Below, in pieces: positions 39,504 through 48,997 of a stretch of 64,000 nucleotides of DNA. A program made the translations under genes and the position numbers. The stretch is taken from contig CAJTCG010000010.1 of assembly GCA_910574635.1 (NCBI GenBank), positions 62,001-126,000 on the forward strand, read 5' to 3'. The stretch's first letter is position 1. Every line of letters begins with the position of its first letter. Source of the stretch: Oscillospiraceae bacterium. GTDB taxonomy: Bacteria; Bacillota; Clostridia; Oscillospirales; Oscillospiraceae. The notes under the pieces are model-generated. The model was given only the letters and a program-made list of their open reading frames with translations. It was not told where the DNA came from and searched no databases.

Positions 39504-40133
39504 TTGAAGAAAGAAAACGTCTCCGACGCCGTTATCCGGCGGCTGCCCCGTTACTACCGGCAATTGACCGAACTCTGCGCCAAAGGCGTGGTGCGCATCT
39601 CCTCCCATTCTCTGGGGCAGGAGATGAACATCACCGCCTCCCAGATTCGCCAGGATCTGAGCTGCTTCGGGGAGTTCGGACAGCAGGGTTACGGCTACAA
39701 TGTGGAGGAGCTTCACACGGAAATCGGCCGGATTCTGGGTGTGGACAACAATCACCATCTGGTGATGATCGGCGTGGGTAATCTGGGCCACGCGCTTTTG
39801 CAGAATTTCCCCTTTGCCCAGACCGGCTTTACAGTGGATGCCGCTTTCGACGTTTCGCCCGCTGTCACCGGCACCCGGGTCAACGGCGTTCCGATCTATT
39901 CCATGGACGAGGTGGACGATTTCATCCGTTCCCACAGTGTGGACGTGGTGGTGCTGACGATTCCCCAGTCCATTGCCCAGGAAACGGCGGACCGGCTTGT
40001 TGCGCTGGGAGTCCGGGGCTTCTGGAATTTTACCAACGTGGAAATTATCTGCGGCCAGCCCGACGTGAAGATCGAGAACATTCACTTTGCCGACAGCCTG
40101 CTGACCCTGAGCTACCGCATTGCCAACCGTTGA
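39504..40133 (+). CDS. rex: Redox-sensing transcriptional repressor Rex
   Basis: A 209-residue Rex. The N-terminal winged helix has RLPRYYRQLTELCAKGVVRI, SSHSLGQEMNITASQIRQDL and SCFGEFGQQGYGYNVEEL; the NAD(H)-binding Rossmann domain follows with MIGVGNLGHALLQ and FWNFTNVEI near the end. Rex senses NADH/NAD and represses fermentation genes such as crt-bcd-hbd in Clostridia. TTG 39504 is chosen with GGGAG eight bases upstream. Confidence 0.95.
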   Translation: MKKENVSDAVIRRLPRYYRQLTELCAKGVVRISSHSLGQEMNITASQIRQDLSCFGEFGQQGYGYNVEELHTEIGRILGVDNNHHLVMIGVGNLGHALLQNFPFAQTGFTVDAAFDVSPAVTGTRVNGVPIYSMDEVDDFIRSHSVDVVVLTIPQSIAQETADRLVALGVRGFWNFTNVEIICGQPDVKIENIHFADSLLTLSYRIANR

Positions 40134-40153
40134 CAAAGGAGAAAGGAACCCTC

Positions 40154-41236
40154 ATGCGGAAAAAACTGCTCGTCCTGGTCCCGCTGTGCCTGCTGGCCGC
40201 CGCCGTTTGGGCCGCCGCTGCCGGGGACGCCGGGGACCCGCTGGCCTCCTTGTCTTATCTGAATGGAGCTTTTACCAATAAGGTGGACGCCGCCGTGGAC
40301 GCCCGGCTGGAAAACAGCGGAGCGCTTTCCGGGGGGGACGGGGGGATTTCCTCCGCGCCCATTGGGGCGGCCGCCGCTTGGACGGAGCGCCGCGTGAAAC
40401 AGGAGGATGTTTTACAGGCTGTTACCGGCGACGGCGTGCTGCTTCTGGCGGGAAGCGGGAAGGTCGGCTATTCTTCCGGAGCGGTGGTGGATGTGACGGA
40501 CGGGACGGTGATCCCCAGCGGGGGAAGCCTGGCGCTCCGCCACCGCTATCTGGTGGCGGAGGATACCGCCGCTGATTTTACCATTACCAGCAAGACCGCC
40601 GTGGTGGACTGGCAGGGGACTTGCACCTTCTACGACTCCACCTCTACGGATTACAACGCCATGGCCGCCGCCCTGAAGGCCATGCACCTCTTCCAGGGCA
40701 GCTACACCGGCTACGGTCAGGGCTTTGACCTGGAAGCGGCTCCCACCCGCCTTCAAGCGCTGATCATGTTCATCCGGGTGCTGGGGGAGGAGAGCGAGGC
40801 CCTGGCCTGGAACGGGACTTGTCCTTTTAACGATGTGCAGCCCGGGACCAACGGGGCGAAATACGTGGGCTATGCCTTTGAAAAAGGCTATACCAACGGC
40901 TACAGCGCCACGGAGTTCCGCCCCTCCGGCCCGGTGAACGCCCGGCAGTATACGGAGTTCGTCCTCCGGGCCCTGGGCTACAGCTCCGCCGCCAACACGG
41001 ATCTCTCCGACGCGCTGGCCCGGGCTCAGAGCGCGGGCCTTCTGACGGAGGGGGAGGCGGCCATGCTCCAGCGGGACCCCTTCCTGCGGGCGGAGCTGGT
41101 GTACGTCTCCTATTACGCGCTGGAGGTTCCGATAGCCGGTACGGGCCTGACGCTGGCCCAGCGGCTGATGGACAAGGGGGTCTTTACTCAGTTTGAGCGG
41201 GACGCCGCGCCGCCGGTGCTGAACTGGCGCTTGTAA
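40154..41236 (+). CDS. Secreted S-layer-homology (SLH) domain protein
   Basis: A 360-residue exported protein with a Sec signal (MRKKLLVLVPLCLLAAAVWA). About 60-170 is a unique region rich in small residues (TGDGVLLLAGSGKVGYSSGA). From about 180 come SLH-like repeats: FNDVQPGTNGAKYVGYAFEK, GYTNGYSATEFRPSGPVNAR and YTEFVLRALGYSS. SLH domains anchor proteins to cell-wall polymers. ATG 40154 follows AAAGGAACC. It is 20 bp after rex but probably not functionally linked. Confidence 0.85.
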   Translation: MRKKLLVLVPLCLLAAAVWAAAAGDAGDPLASLSYLNGAFTNKVDAAVDARLENSGALSGGDGGISSAPIGAAAAWTERRVKQEDVLQAVTGDGVLLLAGSGKVGYSSGAVVDVTDGTVIPSGGSLALRHRYLVAEDTAADFTITSKTAVVDWQGTCTFYDSTSTDYNAMAAALKAMHLFQGSYTGYGQGFDLEAAPTRLQALIMFIRVLGEESEALAWNGTCPFNDVQPGTNGAKYVGYAFEKGYTNGYSATEFRPSGPVNARQYTEFVLRALGYSSAANTDLSDALARAQSAGLLTEGEAAMLQRDPFLRAELVYVSYYALEVPIAGTGLTLAQRLMDKGVFTQFERDAAPPVLNWRL

Positions 41237-41255
41237 CCTTGTAACAATATGGGTG

Positions 41256-41289
41256 CGCCGCCCTCGGGAGGGTCTTCCCGAGGGCGGCG
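41256..41289 (+). terminator. Strong hairpin after the SLH gene
   Basis: CGCCGCCCTCGGGA and TCCCGAGGGCGGCG form a 14-bp stem with a 6-base loop, 20 bases after the stop. The T-run is missing (GTTAG), so termination may be weak. Confidence 0.6.
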
Positions 41290-41369
41290 TTAGTCACCTC
41301 CAAGGGCGGGGGGCATATGATGAACTGGGACCGCTCCGATTCGGTCTACATCTCTCAGGAGGTTTCATC

Positions 41370-41603
41370 ATGTGCAATAACGGCTTTGGCGGCGGAAACT
41401 GCTGCTGGATCATCATCCTGCTGATCATCGTCTGGTGCTGCTGCGGAAACAACAGCTGGGGCGGAAGCACCGGCGGCTGTGGCTGCAACTGCGGGTGCAG
41501 CTGCGGCGGATGCAACTGTGGCGGATGCAACTGCGGCGGCTGCAACTGCGGCGGCTGCAACTGCGGCTGCAACAACAACTGCAACCCCGCTCCCTGCTGC
41601 TGA
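41370..41603 (+). CDS. 77-residue cysteine-rich membrane-associated protein
   Basis: The start ATG 41370 follows AGGAGG by seven bases. The protein begins MCNNGFGGGNCC, has a hydrophobic segment WIIILLIIVW, then CCC and a tail of repeated G-G-C-N-C units ending NPAPCC. By my count 23 of 77 residues are cysteine. Layout (GFGGG, short membrane segment, Cys/Gly/Asn tail) resembles small clostridial proteins annotated as chorion-class high-cysteine proteins and, at the N-terminus, YjcZ-type sporulation peptides. Function is unknown; metal binding, spore-surface cross-linking or a redox role are possible. The DNA of the tail is a set of near-identical 15-bp repeats. Confidence 0.75.
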   Translation: MCNNGFGGGNCCWIIILLIIVWCCCGNNSWGGSTGGCGCNCGCSCGGCNCGGCNCGGCNCGGCNCGCNNNCNPAPCC

Positions 41604-41725
41604 CCTGCTTTTCTCGAGAGAAAAGTAGGCAAAAGAGCGTTCGCGCGCTCTGATAGCCTGGTGATAGACTAGGCTGGAGCGACGGCAACCGGGTGGCTGC
41701 CGTGACGGTACTTTTTTACCAATGA
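41604..41725 (+). ncRNA. Possible structured 3' region or small RNA, tandem hairpins
   Basis: Four stems follow one another: CTTTTCTC-GAGAAAAG, AGAGCG-CGCTCT, AGCCT-AGGCT and ACGGCA-TGCCGT, then GGTAC and a T6 run. The last stem and T-run could be a terminator for the cysteine-rich gene. The density of hairpins suggests a folded RNA element. Confidence 0.35.
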
Positions 41726-41734
41726 CATAACTAA

Positions 41735-41767
41735 AGCCCCGGGCCCAACAGGGTCCGGGGCTCTTTT
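41735..41767. terminator. Terminator between the cysteine-rich gene and the PAP2 gene
   Basis: AGCCCCGGGCCC and GGGTCCGGGGCT pair (one G-T) around AACA, followed by CTTTTC on the plus strand. It directly adjoins the stop of the minus-strand PAP2 gene. Confidence 0.75.
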
Positions 41768-42297
41768 CAGGGCTCCTTGGGCTTTTTGAGAAGTGCTTTC
41801 GTCAGCTTAGCCCCGGCCCAGCCCACGGCGGCGCCCAGCAGGACGCCGCCCAGGACGTCGGTGGGCCAGTGGACGTAAAGATACAGCCGGGAGAAGGCCG
41901 TCACGGCGGCCAGGGCCAGGGCCGGACGCCACAACGGGCTGCCGGAAAACCACAAGGCAAAGACCACGGCAAACGCCGCCGCCGTGTGGCCGGAGGGGAA
42001 GGAGGCGTCCCCCGGCGGGGGGACCAGCAGCGGGAAGTCCGGGCGGAAGGCAAAGGGCCGGACCCGGCCGATCAGGGGCTTTAAAAGGATGTTGCACGCA
42101 ATCAGATCCAGGGTCAGGGCACAGGCGGCGGAGAGGCCGTATGTCCGCTGCCGCCGCAGGAGGAGCAGCATGGCGGCGAGGAGAATCCAGATTTCCCCAT
42201 GGTTGGACAGGCCGCTGACAAAGGGCATCAGCCAATCCAGGAAGCCGCAGCGGAGATGAAGCTGTATCCAGTCCAGGATTGTCAATTCCAGTTCCAT
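41767..42297 (-). CDS. PAP2-family membrane phosphatase
   Basis: A 176-residue membrane protein with the three phosphatase motifs: KPLIGRVRP, FPSGH and SRLYLYVHWPTDV. About five membrane helices are seen. Family members dephosphorylate undecaprenyl pyrophosphate or phosphatidic acid outside the membrane. AAGGAGG lies before ATG 42297; the longer open frame adds six codons without support. Confidence 0.9.
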   Translation of the reverse strand: MELELTILDWIQLHLRCGFLDWLMPFVSGLSNHGEIWILLAAMLLLLRRQRTYGLSAACALTLDLIACNILLKPLIGRVRPFAFRPDFPLLVPPPGDASFPSGHTAAAFAVVFALWFSGSPLWRPALALAAVTAFSRLYLYVHWPTDVLGGVLLGAAVGWAGAKLTKALLKKPKEP

Positions 42298-42348
42298 AGA
42301 GTCCTCCTTATGCAATGCGGCCCCCGTTTGGCTTGCTGCGAAGAATGA

Positions 42349-44016
42349 TTATTCCAGGACCGCGCCCCGGGCGGCGCTGGTCACCAGCTTGGCGTACCGG
42401 GCGGCGTAGCCGGTTTTGATTTTGGGCTCCGGGCAGACCCACTTAGCCTTCCGGGCTGCCAGAACGGCCTCGTCCACCTCCAGGGAGATGGAGCATTTGG
42501 TGATGTCGATGGCGATGGTGTCCCCGTCCTCCACAAAGGCGATGGGGCCGCCCTGGGCCGCCTCGGGGCAGACGTGGCCGATGGAGGCCCCCCGGGTCGC
42601 GCCGGAAAAGCGGCCGTCGGTGATGAGGGCCACGTCCTTGTCCAGGCCCATGCCCGCGATGGCGGAGGTGGGATTCAGCATCTCCCGCATGCCGGGACCG
42701 CCCTTGGGGCCCTCGTAGCGGATGACCACCACGTCCCCGGCTACGATTTTCCCGGCGTAGATGGCGGCGATGGCGTCCTCCTCGCAGTCAAAGACCCGGG
42801 CGGGGCCCTTGTGGATCATCATTTCGGAGGCCACGGCGGAGCGCTTCACCACGCAGCCCTCCGGGGCCAGGTTGCCCTTCAGCACGGCGATGCCGCCGTC
42901 CTGGGAGTAGGGGCTTTCAATGGGGCGGATGAGCTCCGGGTTCCGGTTTTCCACCCCCTCCAGATTCTCGGCGATGGTCTTTCCGGTACAGGTGATCAAA
43001 GAGGTATCCAGAAGGTTCTTTTTCGTCAACTCCTTCATGACGGCGTAGACGCCGCCCGCGCCCTCCAGGTCCTCCATGTAGGTATCCCCGGCGGGGGCCA
43101 GGTGGCAGAGGTTGGGGGTCCGGCTGGAAATCTCATTGGACATGTCCAGGTCCAGCGCAATGCCGCACTCATGGGCGATGGCGGGGAGGTGGAGCATGGT
43201 GTTGGTGGAGCAGCCCAGGGCCATGTCCACGGTTTCGGCGTTGTGGAAGGCCGCTTCGGTCATGATATCCCGGGGACGGATGTTCTTTTCCACCAGCTCC
43301 ATGATCTTCATGCCCGTGTGCTTGGCCAGCCGCAGCCGGGCGGACCAGACGGCGGGGATGGTGCCGTTGCCCCGGAGGGCCATGCCGATGGCCTCCGTCA
43401 GGCAGTTCATGGAGTTGGCGGTGTACATGCCGGAGCAGGAGCCGCAGGTGGGGCAGGCGTTGTTCTCATAATCCTCCACGCCCTCCTGGTCCAGCTTCCC
43501 GGCGTAGTAGCTGCCCACAGCCTCAAACATGTGGCTCAGGCAGGTGCGCCGCCCGTCGTTCAGCCGTCCCGCCAGCATGGGGCCGCCGGAGACAAAAACG
43601 GCGGGAATGTTCAGCCGGGCGGCGGCCATGAGGAGGCCGGGGACGTTCTTGTCGCAGTTGGGGATCATGACCAGCCCGTCAAACTGGTGGGCGATGGCCA
43701 TGGCCTCGGTGGAGTCGGCGATGAGATCCCGGGTGATGAGGGAATACTTCATGCCCACATGGCCCATGGCGATGCCGTCGCAAACGGCGATGGCAGGAAA
43801 CTCCACGGGGGTGCCCCCGGCGGCCCGGACGCCGGCCTTCACGGCCTCGGCGATTTTGTCCAGGTTCATGTGGCCGGGGACAATCTCGTTATAGGAGCAG
43901 ACCACGCCGATGAGCGGGCGCTCCAGCTCCTCCTTGGTGTAACCCAGGGCGTAGAACAGTGAGCGGTTGGGGGCCCGTTCGATGCCCTGGGTGACGTTGC
44001 GGCTGCGTTCTTTCAT
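42349..44016 (-). CDS. ilvD: Dihydroxy-acid dehydratase
   Basis: The 555-residue Fe-S enzyme makes 2-ketoisovalerate and 2-keto-3-methylvalerate in valine/isoleucine synthesis. Cluster and metal motifs are seen: [36 protein letters not shown] and [22 protein letters not shown]. Length is normal for IlvD. It stands alone with its own promoter; other ilv genes are not in the window. Related dehydratases act on sugar acids, but the sequence looks like the amino-acid enzyme. Confidence 0.93.
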   Translation of the reverse strand: MKERSRNVTQGIERAPNRSLFYALGYTKEELERPLIGVVCSYNEIVPGHMNLDKIAEAVKAGVRAAGGTPVEFPAIAVCDGIAMGHVGMKYSLITRDLIADSTEAMAIAHQFDGLVMIPNCDKNVPGLLMAAARLNIPAVFVSGGPMLAGRLNDGRRTCLSHMFEAVGSYYAGKLDQEGVEDYENNACPTCGSCSGMYTANSMNCLTEAIGMALRGNGTIPAVWSARLRLAKHTGMKIMELVEKNIRPRDIMTEAAFHNAETVDMALGCSTNTMLHLPAIAHECGIALDLDMSNEISSRTPNLCHLAPAGDTYMEDLEGAGGVYAVMKELTKKNLLDTSLITCTGKTIAENLEGVENRNPELIRPIESPYSQDGGIAVLKGNLAPEGCVVKRSAVASEMMIHKGPARVFDCEEDAIAAIYAGKIVAGDVVVIRYEGPKGGPGMREMLNPTSAIAGMGLDKDVALITDGRFSGATRGASIGHVCPEAAQGGPIAFVEDGDTIAIDITKCSISLEVDEAVLAARKAKWVCPEPKIKTGYAARYAKLVTSAARGAVLE

Positions 44017-44079
44017 ATGAATTTGCCTCCTATGTGTCCGGGCAGGGCCCGGGAAAATCGGTTTCAGTACCGGATTTTT

Positions 44080-44108
44080 ATCATAATATAGAATCCCGCC
44101 CCTGTCAA
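44080..44108 (-). promoter_or_regulatory. ilvD promoter
   Basis: On the minus strand a perfect TTGACA (44108-44103) and TATGAT (44085-44080) are 17 bp apart. A small AAATCCGGT/ACCGATTT-like hairpin follows in the leader, too short for a T-box. Confidence 0.8.
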
Positions 44109-44116
44109 GACGGGAG

Positions 44117-44147
44117 AACGCTCCACCGGCAAAGCCGGTGGAGCGTT
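44117..44147. terminator. Terminator-like hairpin after galT
   Basis: AACGCTCCACCGGC pairs perfectly with GCCGGTGGAGCGTT around AAA. It lies about 20 bases after the galT stop. The flanking T-run on the minus strand is poor. Confidence 0.65.
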
Positions 44148-44167
44148 TAAAAAGAAGGCGCGGATCG

Positions 44168-45664
44168 TTAAATCGTGTTCAGGAAGCGGAGGAAGGCCTC
44201 TTTGCCCTCCGCTGTCCGCTTGTAGACCCCGGCGTGCTCCAGCACCTGGGCGAAAACCAGGCCGGTTTCCTTCTGGACGATTTCCAGGGCGTTTTCGGAT
44301 GTAAAGGTATAATTGGGAGCAAAGGCCTCCGCCCAGCCGGCGTGTTTGGCGGTTCTCTCATCCGCACGGAGGTCCCGGCCATGGACGAGGCCGTCCGCCA
44401 CCGCCGCCAGCTCCTCCTTCAGCCGGGCGGGGAGCACCGCCAGGCCCATGACCTCAATGAGGCCGATGTTCTCTTTTTTAATGTGGTGAAGCTCGTCGTG
44501 GGGGTGATAGAGGCCCAGGGGGTACTGCTCGGTGGTCAGGTTGTTCCGCAGCACCAGGTCCAGCTCGAACTTTTCTCCCCGCCGCCGGGCGATGGGCGTG
44601 ATGGTGTTGTGGGGCACGCCGTCCGTCTCGGCGAGGATGACCGCCGCCTCGTCGGTGTAGGCCCGCCACTTGCCCAGGATCTTGTCCGCCAGGGCGATAA
44701 GCCTGTCCGGGTCTTCGGAGGAAATTCGAATGACGGACATGGGCCACTTTACGATGCCCGCCTCCACGTCTTCAAAGCCGGGGAAGGTAAAGGAAGTCTC
44801 CACAGGGGCCGTCTCCATGGCGAAGGTGTACCGTCCGCCCTGGAAGTGGTCGTGGGCCAGAATGGAGCCGCCCACGATGGGAAGATCCGCGTTGGAGCCC
44901 ACAAAGTAGTGGGGGAACTGGCGGACGAAATCCAGGAGCTTGCCGAAACAGGCCCGGTCGATCTTCATGGGGGTATGAATCTGATTGAAGCAGATGCAGT
45001 GCTCGTTGTAATAGACATAAGGGGAGTACTGCAAAAACCAGGGAGAGCCGTTGATGGTGATGGGGACCACCCGGTGGTTCTGCCTTGCGGGGTGGTTCAC
45101 ACGGCCCGCGTAGCCTTCGTTTTCCGCGCAGAGCTGGCAGCGGGGGTAGTTGGAGGCGGGGAGGTCCCGGGCGGCGGCGATGGCCTTGGGGTCCTTCTCC
45201 GGCTTGGAGAGGTTGATGGTGATGTCCAGGTCCCCGTACTCCGTGGGGGCCTTCCACTGCATGTCCCTGGCGATGCGGTCCCGGCGGATGTAGTTGGTGT
45301 CCTGGCTGAATGTGTAATACCAGTCCGTGGCGGCCTTGGGGTCCCGGGCGCACAGGGTCTGGAACATCTCGATCACTTGGGCGGGGCGGGGGGTGAGGCG
45401 TCCCATGATTTCCGTGTCGAAGAGATCCTGGTAGACCACGGAGTTTTCCGCCAGCACGCCCCGCGCGTGGGCGTCGTCCAGCAGCTCCTCCAGCACGGGG
45501 GCCAGTTCTATGCCGGCTGGGTCCCAGGTATGCTCCGGTTCCGTATAGCTGTCCAGCTTTAACACATCCAGGATGGTGTTGATGGCCCAGGTGCGCTCAT
45601 ATGCGGCGATAAGGCCGGCGTGTTCCGCGTAGTCCGCCAGCTTGGCAATCGCTTCGTTTACCAT
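44168..45664 (-). CDS. galT: UDP-glucose:hexose-1-phosphate uridylyltransferase, Firmicute type
   Basis: The 498-residue GalT of the long Gram-positive class exchanges UMP between UDP-glucose and galactose-1-phosphate. Marks: [72 protein letters not shown] and [15 protein letters not shown] with the active-site histidines. It is 44 bp behind galK in the same operon; no galE or transporter is adjacent. Confidence 0.93.
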   Translation of the reverse strand: MVNEAIAKLADYAEHAGLIAAYERTWAINTILDVLKLDSYTEPEHTWDPAGIELAPVLEELLDDAHARGVLAENSVVYQDLFDTEIMGRLTPRPAQVIEMFQTLCARDPKAATDWYYTFSQDTNYIRRDRIARDMQWKAPTEYGDLDITINLSKPEKDPKAIAAARDLPASNYPRCQLCAENEGYAGRVNHPARQNHRVVPITINGSPWFLQYSPYVYYNEHCICFNQIHTPMKIDRACFGKLLDFVRQFPHYFVGSNADLPIVGGSILAHDHFQGGRYTFAMETAPVETSFTFPGFEDVEAGIVKWPMSVIRISSEDPDRLIALADKILGKWRAYTDEAAVILAETDGVPHNTITPIARRRGEKFELDLVLRNNLTTEQYPLGLYHPHDELHHIKKENIGLIEVMGLAVLPARLKEELAAVADGLVHGRDLRADERTAKHAGWAEAFAPNYTFTSENALEIVQKETGLVFAQVLEHAGVYKRTAEGKEAFLRFLNTI

Positions 45665-45708
45665 GATTTTGCTTCCTTTCTGCCTTTACAAAAGCCTTTT
45701 GTAAACCG

Positions 45709-46998
45709 TCAGGCCACCACCACGCAGCCGCCCTGGGGCCGGACCCGGAGCACATGGCACATGCCGGGGCCCAGCAGGGCCTCCATGCCGGAACGGAAGG
45801 CGTCCAGCTTTTCCAGGGGGACAAAGGCCTGAATCGTCCCGGCGAAGCCGCCGCCGTGGACCCGGATGGACCCGGTTCCCTCCAGCAGCTCCCGGCCGAA
45901 GGCCAGGGCCAGGGGGATGGCCTGCTGCCGGGGGTCCGCCGTGGACCAGGTGTTTTGAAGGTGCAGGGAGGAGGACACGCCGGAGGCGTTCACCAGGGCC
46001 AGAAAGGCCGCGAAATTCCCCTGCTCCAGGGCGTCCGCCTCCTGGACGGCCCGGCGGTCGTCATCGTAGAAGTGAAGGGCCCGGAGGACGGCCCGGTCGC
46101 CGCACTCCCGCCGCAGGGCGGGGATGGCCGCCCGGAAGTCCGCCTCTGGAACCTCCCGGAGGAGCTGCTTGCTGAAATGGACCGCCACGGAGCGCATTTC
46201 CCGGGTAATGTTGGAATAGTCCTCCGTCAGGTGCTTGGCGCTGTGGTCGGAGCCGGTGTCCACGATGCAAAGAGCGTGGCCGGAGGCGGCGAAGTCGTAG
46301 GATATGGGCCGGACCACCGGGTCGGCGGGGTCGCCGAAGTCGATGGCCACCGCGCCGCCCACGGAGGAGCCCATTTGGTCCATCAAGCCGCTGAGCTTGC
46401 CGAAGTGGACGTTTTCGGCGTACTGGCCGATTTTCGCCAGCTCGATGGCGTCCAGCTTCCCTTCGCAGAAAAAGTGGTTGATGATGTTGCCGATGAGGAT
46501 TTCATAGGCGGCGGAGGAGGAGAGGCCGGAGCCGGAGAGGACGTTGGACACGGCGCAGGCGTCAAAGCCGCCCACCGCATAGCCCCGCTGGGCGATGCCC
46601 GCCGCCACGCCCCGGACCAGGGCGGCGGAGGAGTTGGCCTCCTCGGGCCGGGGGCTGAGGTCGCTGAGGTCCACCTCCAGGGTGGGGTAGCCCTCGGACT
46701 GGACCCGGATGACGTTTTGCCCGTTGGGGGCGGCGCAGGCCATCATGTCCATGTCCACGCTGGCGCAGAGGACGTGGCCCCGCTGGTGGTCCGTGTGGTT
46801 GCCCCCCAGCTCCGTGCGGCCGGGGCCGCTGAAGAGGGCGGCGGCGCCCTTGGGGGCGAAAGCGTCCGCCAGGGCCTGGGTGACGTGCAGGGCCCGGGCC
46901 CGGGCCTGGGTCAGCCCCCCAGCGGTGTAAACGGCGGCGAGGGGGGCGTCGCACTGGCCCGCTTCCAGGGCTTGAAGCAGTTGATTGCAGGAATACAT
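45709..46998 (-). CDS. galK: Galactokinase
   Basis: A 429-residue GHMP kinase. The galactokinase signature reads GPGRTELGGNHTDHQRGHVL, the ATP motif LSGSGLSSSAAYEI, and the C-terminal motif RVHGGGFAGTIQAFVP. AAAGGAGG lies nine bases before ATG 46998. Family length is usually near 390; the extra residues are mainly at the N-terminus. It phosphorylates galactose for galT, which follows. Confidence 0.93.
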   Translation of the reverse strand: MYSCNQLLQALEAGQCDAPLAAVYTAGGLTQARARALHVTQALADAFAPKGAAALFSGPGRTELGGNHTDHQRGHVLCASVDMDMMACAAPNGQNVIRVQSEGYPTLEVDLSDLSPRPEEANSSAALVRGVAAGIAQRGYAVGGFDACAVSNVLSGSGLSSSAAYEILIGNIINHFFCEGKLDAIELAKIGQYAENVHFGKLSGLMDQMGSSVGGAVAIDFGDPADPVVRPISYDFAASGHALCIVDTGSDHSAKHLTEDYSNITREMRSVAVHFSKQLLREVPEADFRAAIPALRRECGDRAVLRALHFYDDDRRAVQEADALEQGNFAAFLALVNASGVSSSLHLQNTWSTADPRQQAIPLALAFGRELLEGTGSIRVHGGGFAGTIQAFVPLEKLDAFRSGMEALLGPGMCHVLRVRPQGGCVVVA

Positions 46999-47061
46999 CA
47001 GGATCGGCCTCCTTTCTTTTTCAGTGTCCAGTATAGTAAATCCGGCGGAGAAATTCAATGC

Positions 47062-48036
47062 CTACTTTCCCGCTTTGCCCAAAATCCGCAGAAAATTTCC
47101 CCGGGCTACCAGCTCCCGCTCCTTCGGGGACATGCCCAGGCGCTCCAGGCAGTCCAAGAAGGCCCCGGCGTGCCCGCAGTCCTCCAGTCCCCGGGCCGCC
47201 TCGTTGCCGGGGGAGCCCATGAACTCGCAGAAATCGAAGCCGCAGGCCACATGCTCCACGCCCATGACCTCCGCCATGCGGGCGGCGTGGAGGGCCAGCG
47301 TTTCCGCCGTTTGCCGTTCCGGGTCCTGGTGAACGAAGTTGTTATAGGCGTTCACGCCTACCACGCCGCCGCTGTCCCGGATGGCCCGGAGCTGTTCGTC
47401 GGTGAGGTTCCGGGGCACGTCGCAAAGCGCGCGGCAGTTGGAGTGGGAGGCGATGACCGGGCCGCGGGCCAGCCGCAGGACCTCCCGGAATCCGCCCTCG
47501 TTCAGATGGGAGACGTCTATAAGAATCCCCAGGTCCTCCATCCGCCGGAGGGCCCGGCGGCCCAGGTCCGTCAGCCCCTTGGCGGGGTCCTGGGCGGCCC
47601 CGGCGGCGAAGCGGTTTTCCTCGTTCCAGGTGAGCATCCCCAGCCGGAGGCCCAGGGAGGCCAGGCGGTCCAGCTCCTCCGGGCCCTCCAGGCCCTCCAT
47701 GCCCTCAATGGCCAGGAAGGCGTACAGCTTTCCCTCCGCCCGGGCGGCCTCCGCCTCCGCCGCGGTGCGGACCACCGCCAGCCAGGGGCACTCGGCGAAT
47801 TCCGCCTGGGCGCAGGAGAGCATCACCTCCAGCCGGTGGGCGGCGCGCTCCGCCCCGGGGACGCCCTCCCAGAAGGTTTGGCCCTGTCCCCGGCCGTACC
47901 AGAGGGCCAGGACCAGGCCCTCGATGCCGCCCCGGCGGAGGCGGTCCAGGTGGCGCCGTTCCAATACACGGGATTCCCCCGCCAGGCGGCGGCGGGTCAC
48001 GTCGTAGAGAAGATCGGAATGTCCGTCAAAAATCAT
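47062..48036 (-). CDS. Membrane dipeptidase-like zinc peptidase (M19)
   Basis: A 324-residue M19 (renal dipeptidase) enzyme. The first metal pair is in MIFDGHSDLLYDV; FLAIEGMEGLEGP gives the bridging glutamate; IDVSHLNEGGF and PVIASHSNCRALCDVPRN give the histidines; GFDFCEF closes the site. It probably hydrolyses dipeptides, including D-amino-acid ones. No signal peptide is present. It is first in a run with galK and galT, 63 bp ahead of galK. Confidence 0.9.
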   Translation of the reverse strand: MIFDGHSDLLYDVTRRRLAGESRVLERRHLDRLRRGGIEGLVLALWYGRGQGQTFWEGVPGAERAAHRLEVMLSCAQAEFAECPWLAVVRTAAEAEAARAEGKLYAFLAIEGMEGLEGPEELDRLASLGLRLGMLTWNEENRFAAGAAQDPAKGLTDLGRRALRRMEDLGILIDVSHLNEGGFREVLRLARGPVIASHSNCRALCDVPRNLTDEQLRAIRDSGGVVGVNAYNNFVHQDPERQTAETLALHAARMAEVMGVEHVACGFDFCEFMGSPGNEAARGLEDCGHAGAFLDCLERLGMSPKERELVARGNFLRILGKAGK

Positions 48037-48050
48037 AGCAACGCTCCTTT

Positions 48051-48084
48051 CGCCCCGGCAAAAGGGCCGGGGCGCTTTATTTTA
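48051..48084. terminator. Terminator-like hairpin between dipeptidase and pyrH
   Basis: CGCCCCGGC and GCCGGGGCG pair around 6 bases, then CTTTATTTTA on the plus strand. No plus-strand gene ends here. On the minus strand it lies in the leader of the dipeptidase gene next to its ribosome site. Confidence 0.5.
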
Positions 48085-48149
48085 TTCCAAACGAGGGCGG
48101 AGGTGCAAGGGGCTTTTCGGCTTTTTTTCGGAAAATCTCGTCTACCCCC

Positions 48150-48178
48150 TATGCAAAACCGGAAAAATACGTTAAAAT
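48150..48178 (+). promoter_or_regulatory. Possible promoter of the pyrH-polC run
   Basis: TATGCA and TAAAAT are 17 bp apart, about 55 bases before pyrH. The -10 is good, the -35 weak. Confidence 0.45.
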
Positions 48179-48233
48179 AGTAACCGCTGTAAAACCCAGA
48201 AGAACGGCATATTCGGAAAAGGGAGGTCACACG

Positions 48234-48950
48234 ATGACAAAACCTGTATACCGGCGGGTGCTGCTGAAAATCAGCGGCGAGGCCCTGGCCGGAGACAAGC
48301 ACGCCGGATTGGACTTCCAGATGATTGGCCGGGTCTGCGACGTGGTGAAGGAATGCCTGAACCTGGGCGTTCAGGTGGGCCTGGTGGTGGGCGGCGGCAA
48401 CTTCTGGCGGGGCGCCAAGGACGGCGGAGGCCGCATGGAGCGGACCCGGGCGGATCACATGGGCATGCTGGCCACTGTGATGAACTGCCTGGCCGTGGCC
48501 GACGTCTGCGAGCAAAAGGGCATTCCCGTCCGGGTGCAGACGGCCATCGAGATGCGGCCCATCGCCGAGCCCTACATCCGCTCCCGGGCCATCCGGCATT
48601 TGGAAAAGGGGAGGGTGGTGATCTTCGGCTGCGGCACCGGCAACCCCTTCTTTTCCACGGACACCGCCGCTGTCCTCCGGGCCGCCGAAATCGGCGCGGA
48701 GGTCATCCTGCTGGCGAAGAACGTGGACGGCGTGTACTCCGCCGACCCGGTGAAGGACCCCGGCGCGGTGAAATACGACACCATCAGCTACGACGACGTG
48801 CTGGCCCAGCACCTGATGGTGATGGACACCACGGCCACGTCCCTCTCCATGGACAACCACATTCCCGTGCTGCTCTTCGCCCTGAAAGACCCGGAGAACA
48901 TCCTCCGTGCCGTCTGCGGCGAGAAGGTGGGCACGATTGTAAAAGAATGA
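48234..48950 (+). CDS. pyrH: UMP kinase
   Basis: The 238-residue hexameric amino-acid-kinase-fold enzyme phosphorylates UMP. Marks: [63 protein letters not shown] and [11 protein letters not shown]. It opens the conserved run pyrH-frr-uppS-cdsA. GGGAGG precedes ATG. Confidence 0.97.
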   Translation: MTKPVYRRVLLKISGEALAGDKHAGLDFQMIGRVCDVVKECLNLGVQVGLVVGGGNFWRGAKDGGGRMERTRADHMGMLATVMNCLAVADVCEQKGIPVRVQTAIEMRPIAEPYIRSRAIRHLEKGRVVIFGCGTGNPFFSTDTAAVLRAAEIGAEVILLAKNVDGVYSADPVKDPGAVKYDTISYDDVLAQHLMVMDTTATSLSMDNHIPVLLFALKDPENILRAVCGEKVGTIVKE

Positions 48951-48997
48951 CCGGAAGCATACGCCGGATTTGAACAATTGAAAGGAGCGTCTCCATT

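Noticed and set aside
41480-41603. CRISPR-like short repeats
   Set aside because: The repeats are contiguous 15-bp codon repeats of the cysteine-rich protein without spacers.
44017-44116. T-box leader upstream of ilvD
   Set aside because: The distance from promoter to start is only about 60 bases and no T-box core sequence is seen.
45754-48180. 808-codon plus-strand open frame
   Set aside because: It runs antisense to galK and the dipeptidase gene, is rich in G, H, Q, V and A with no recognisable domain, and is a shadow of GC-rich codons.
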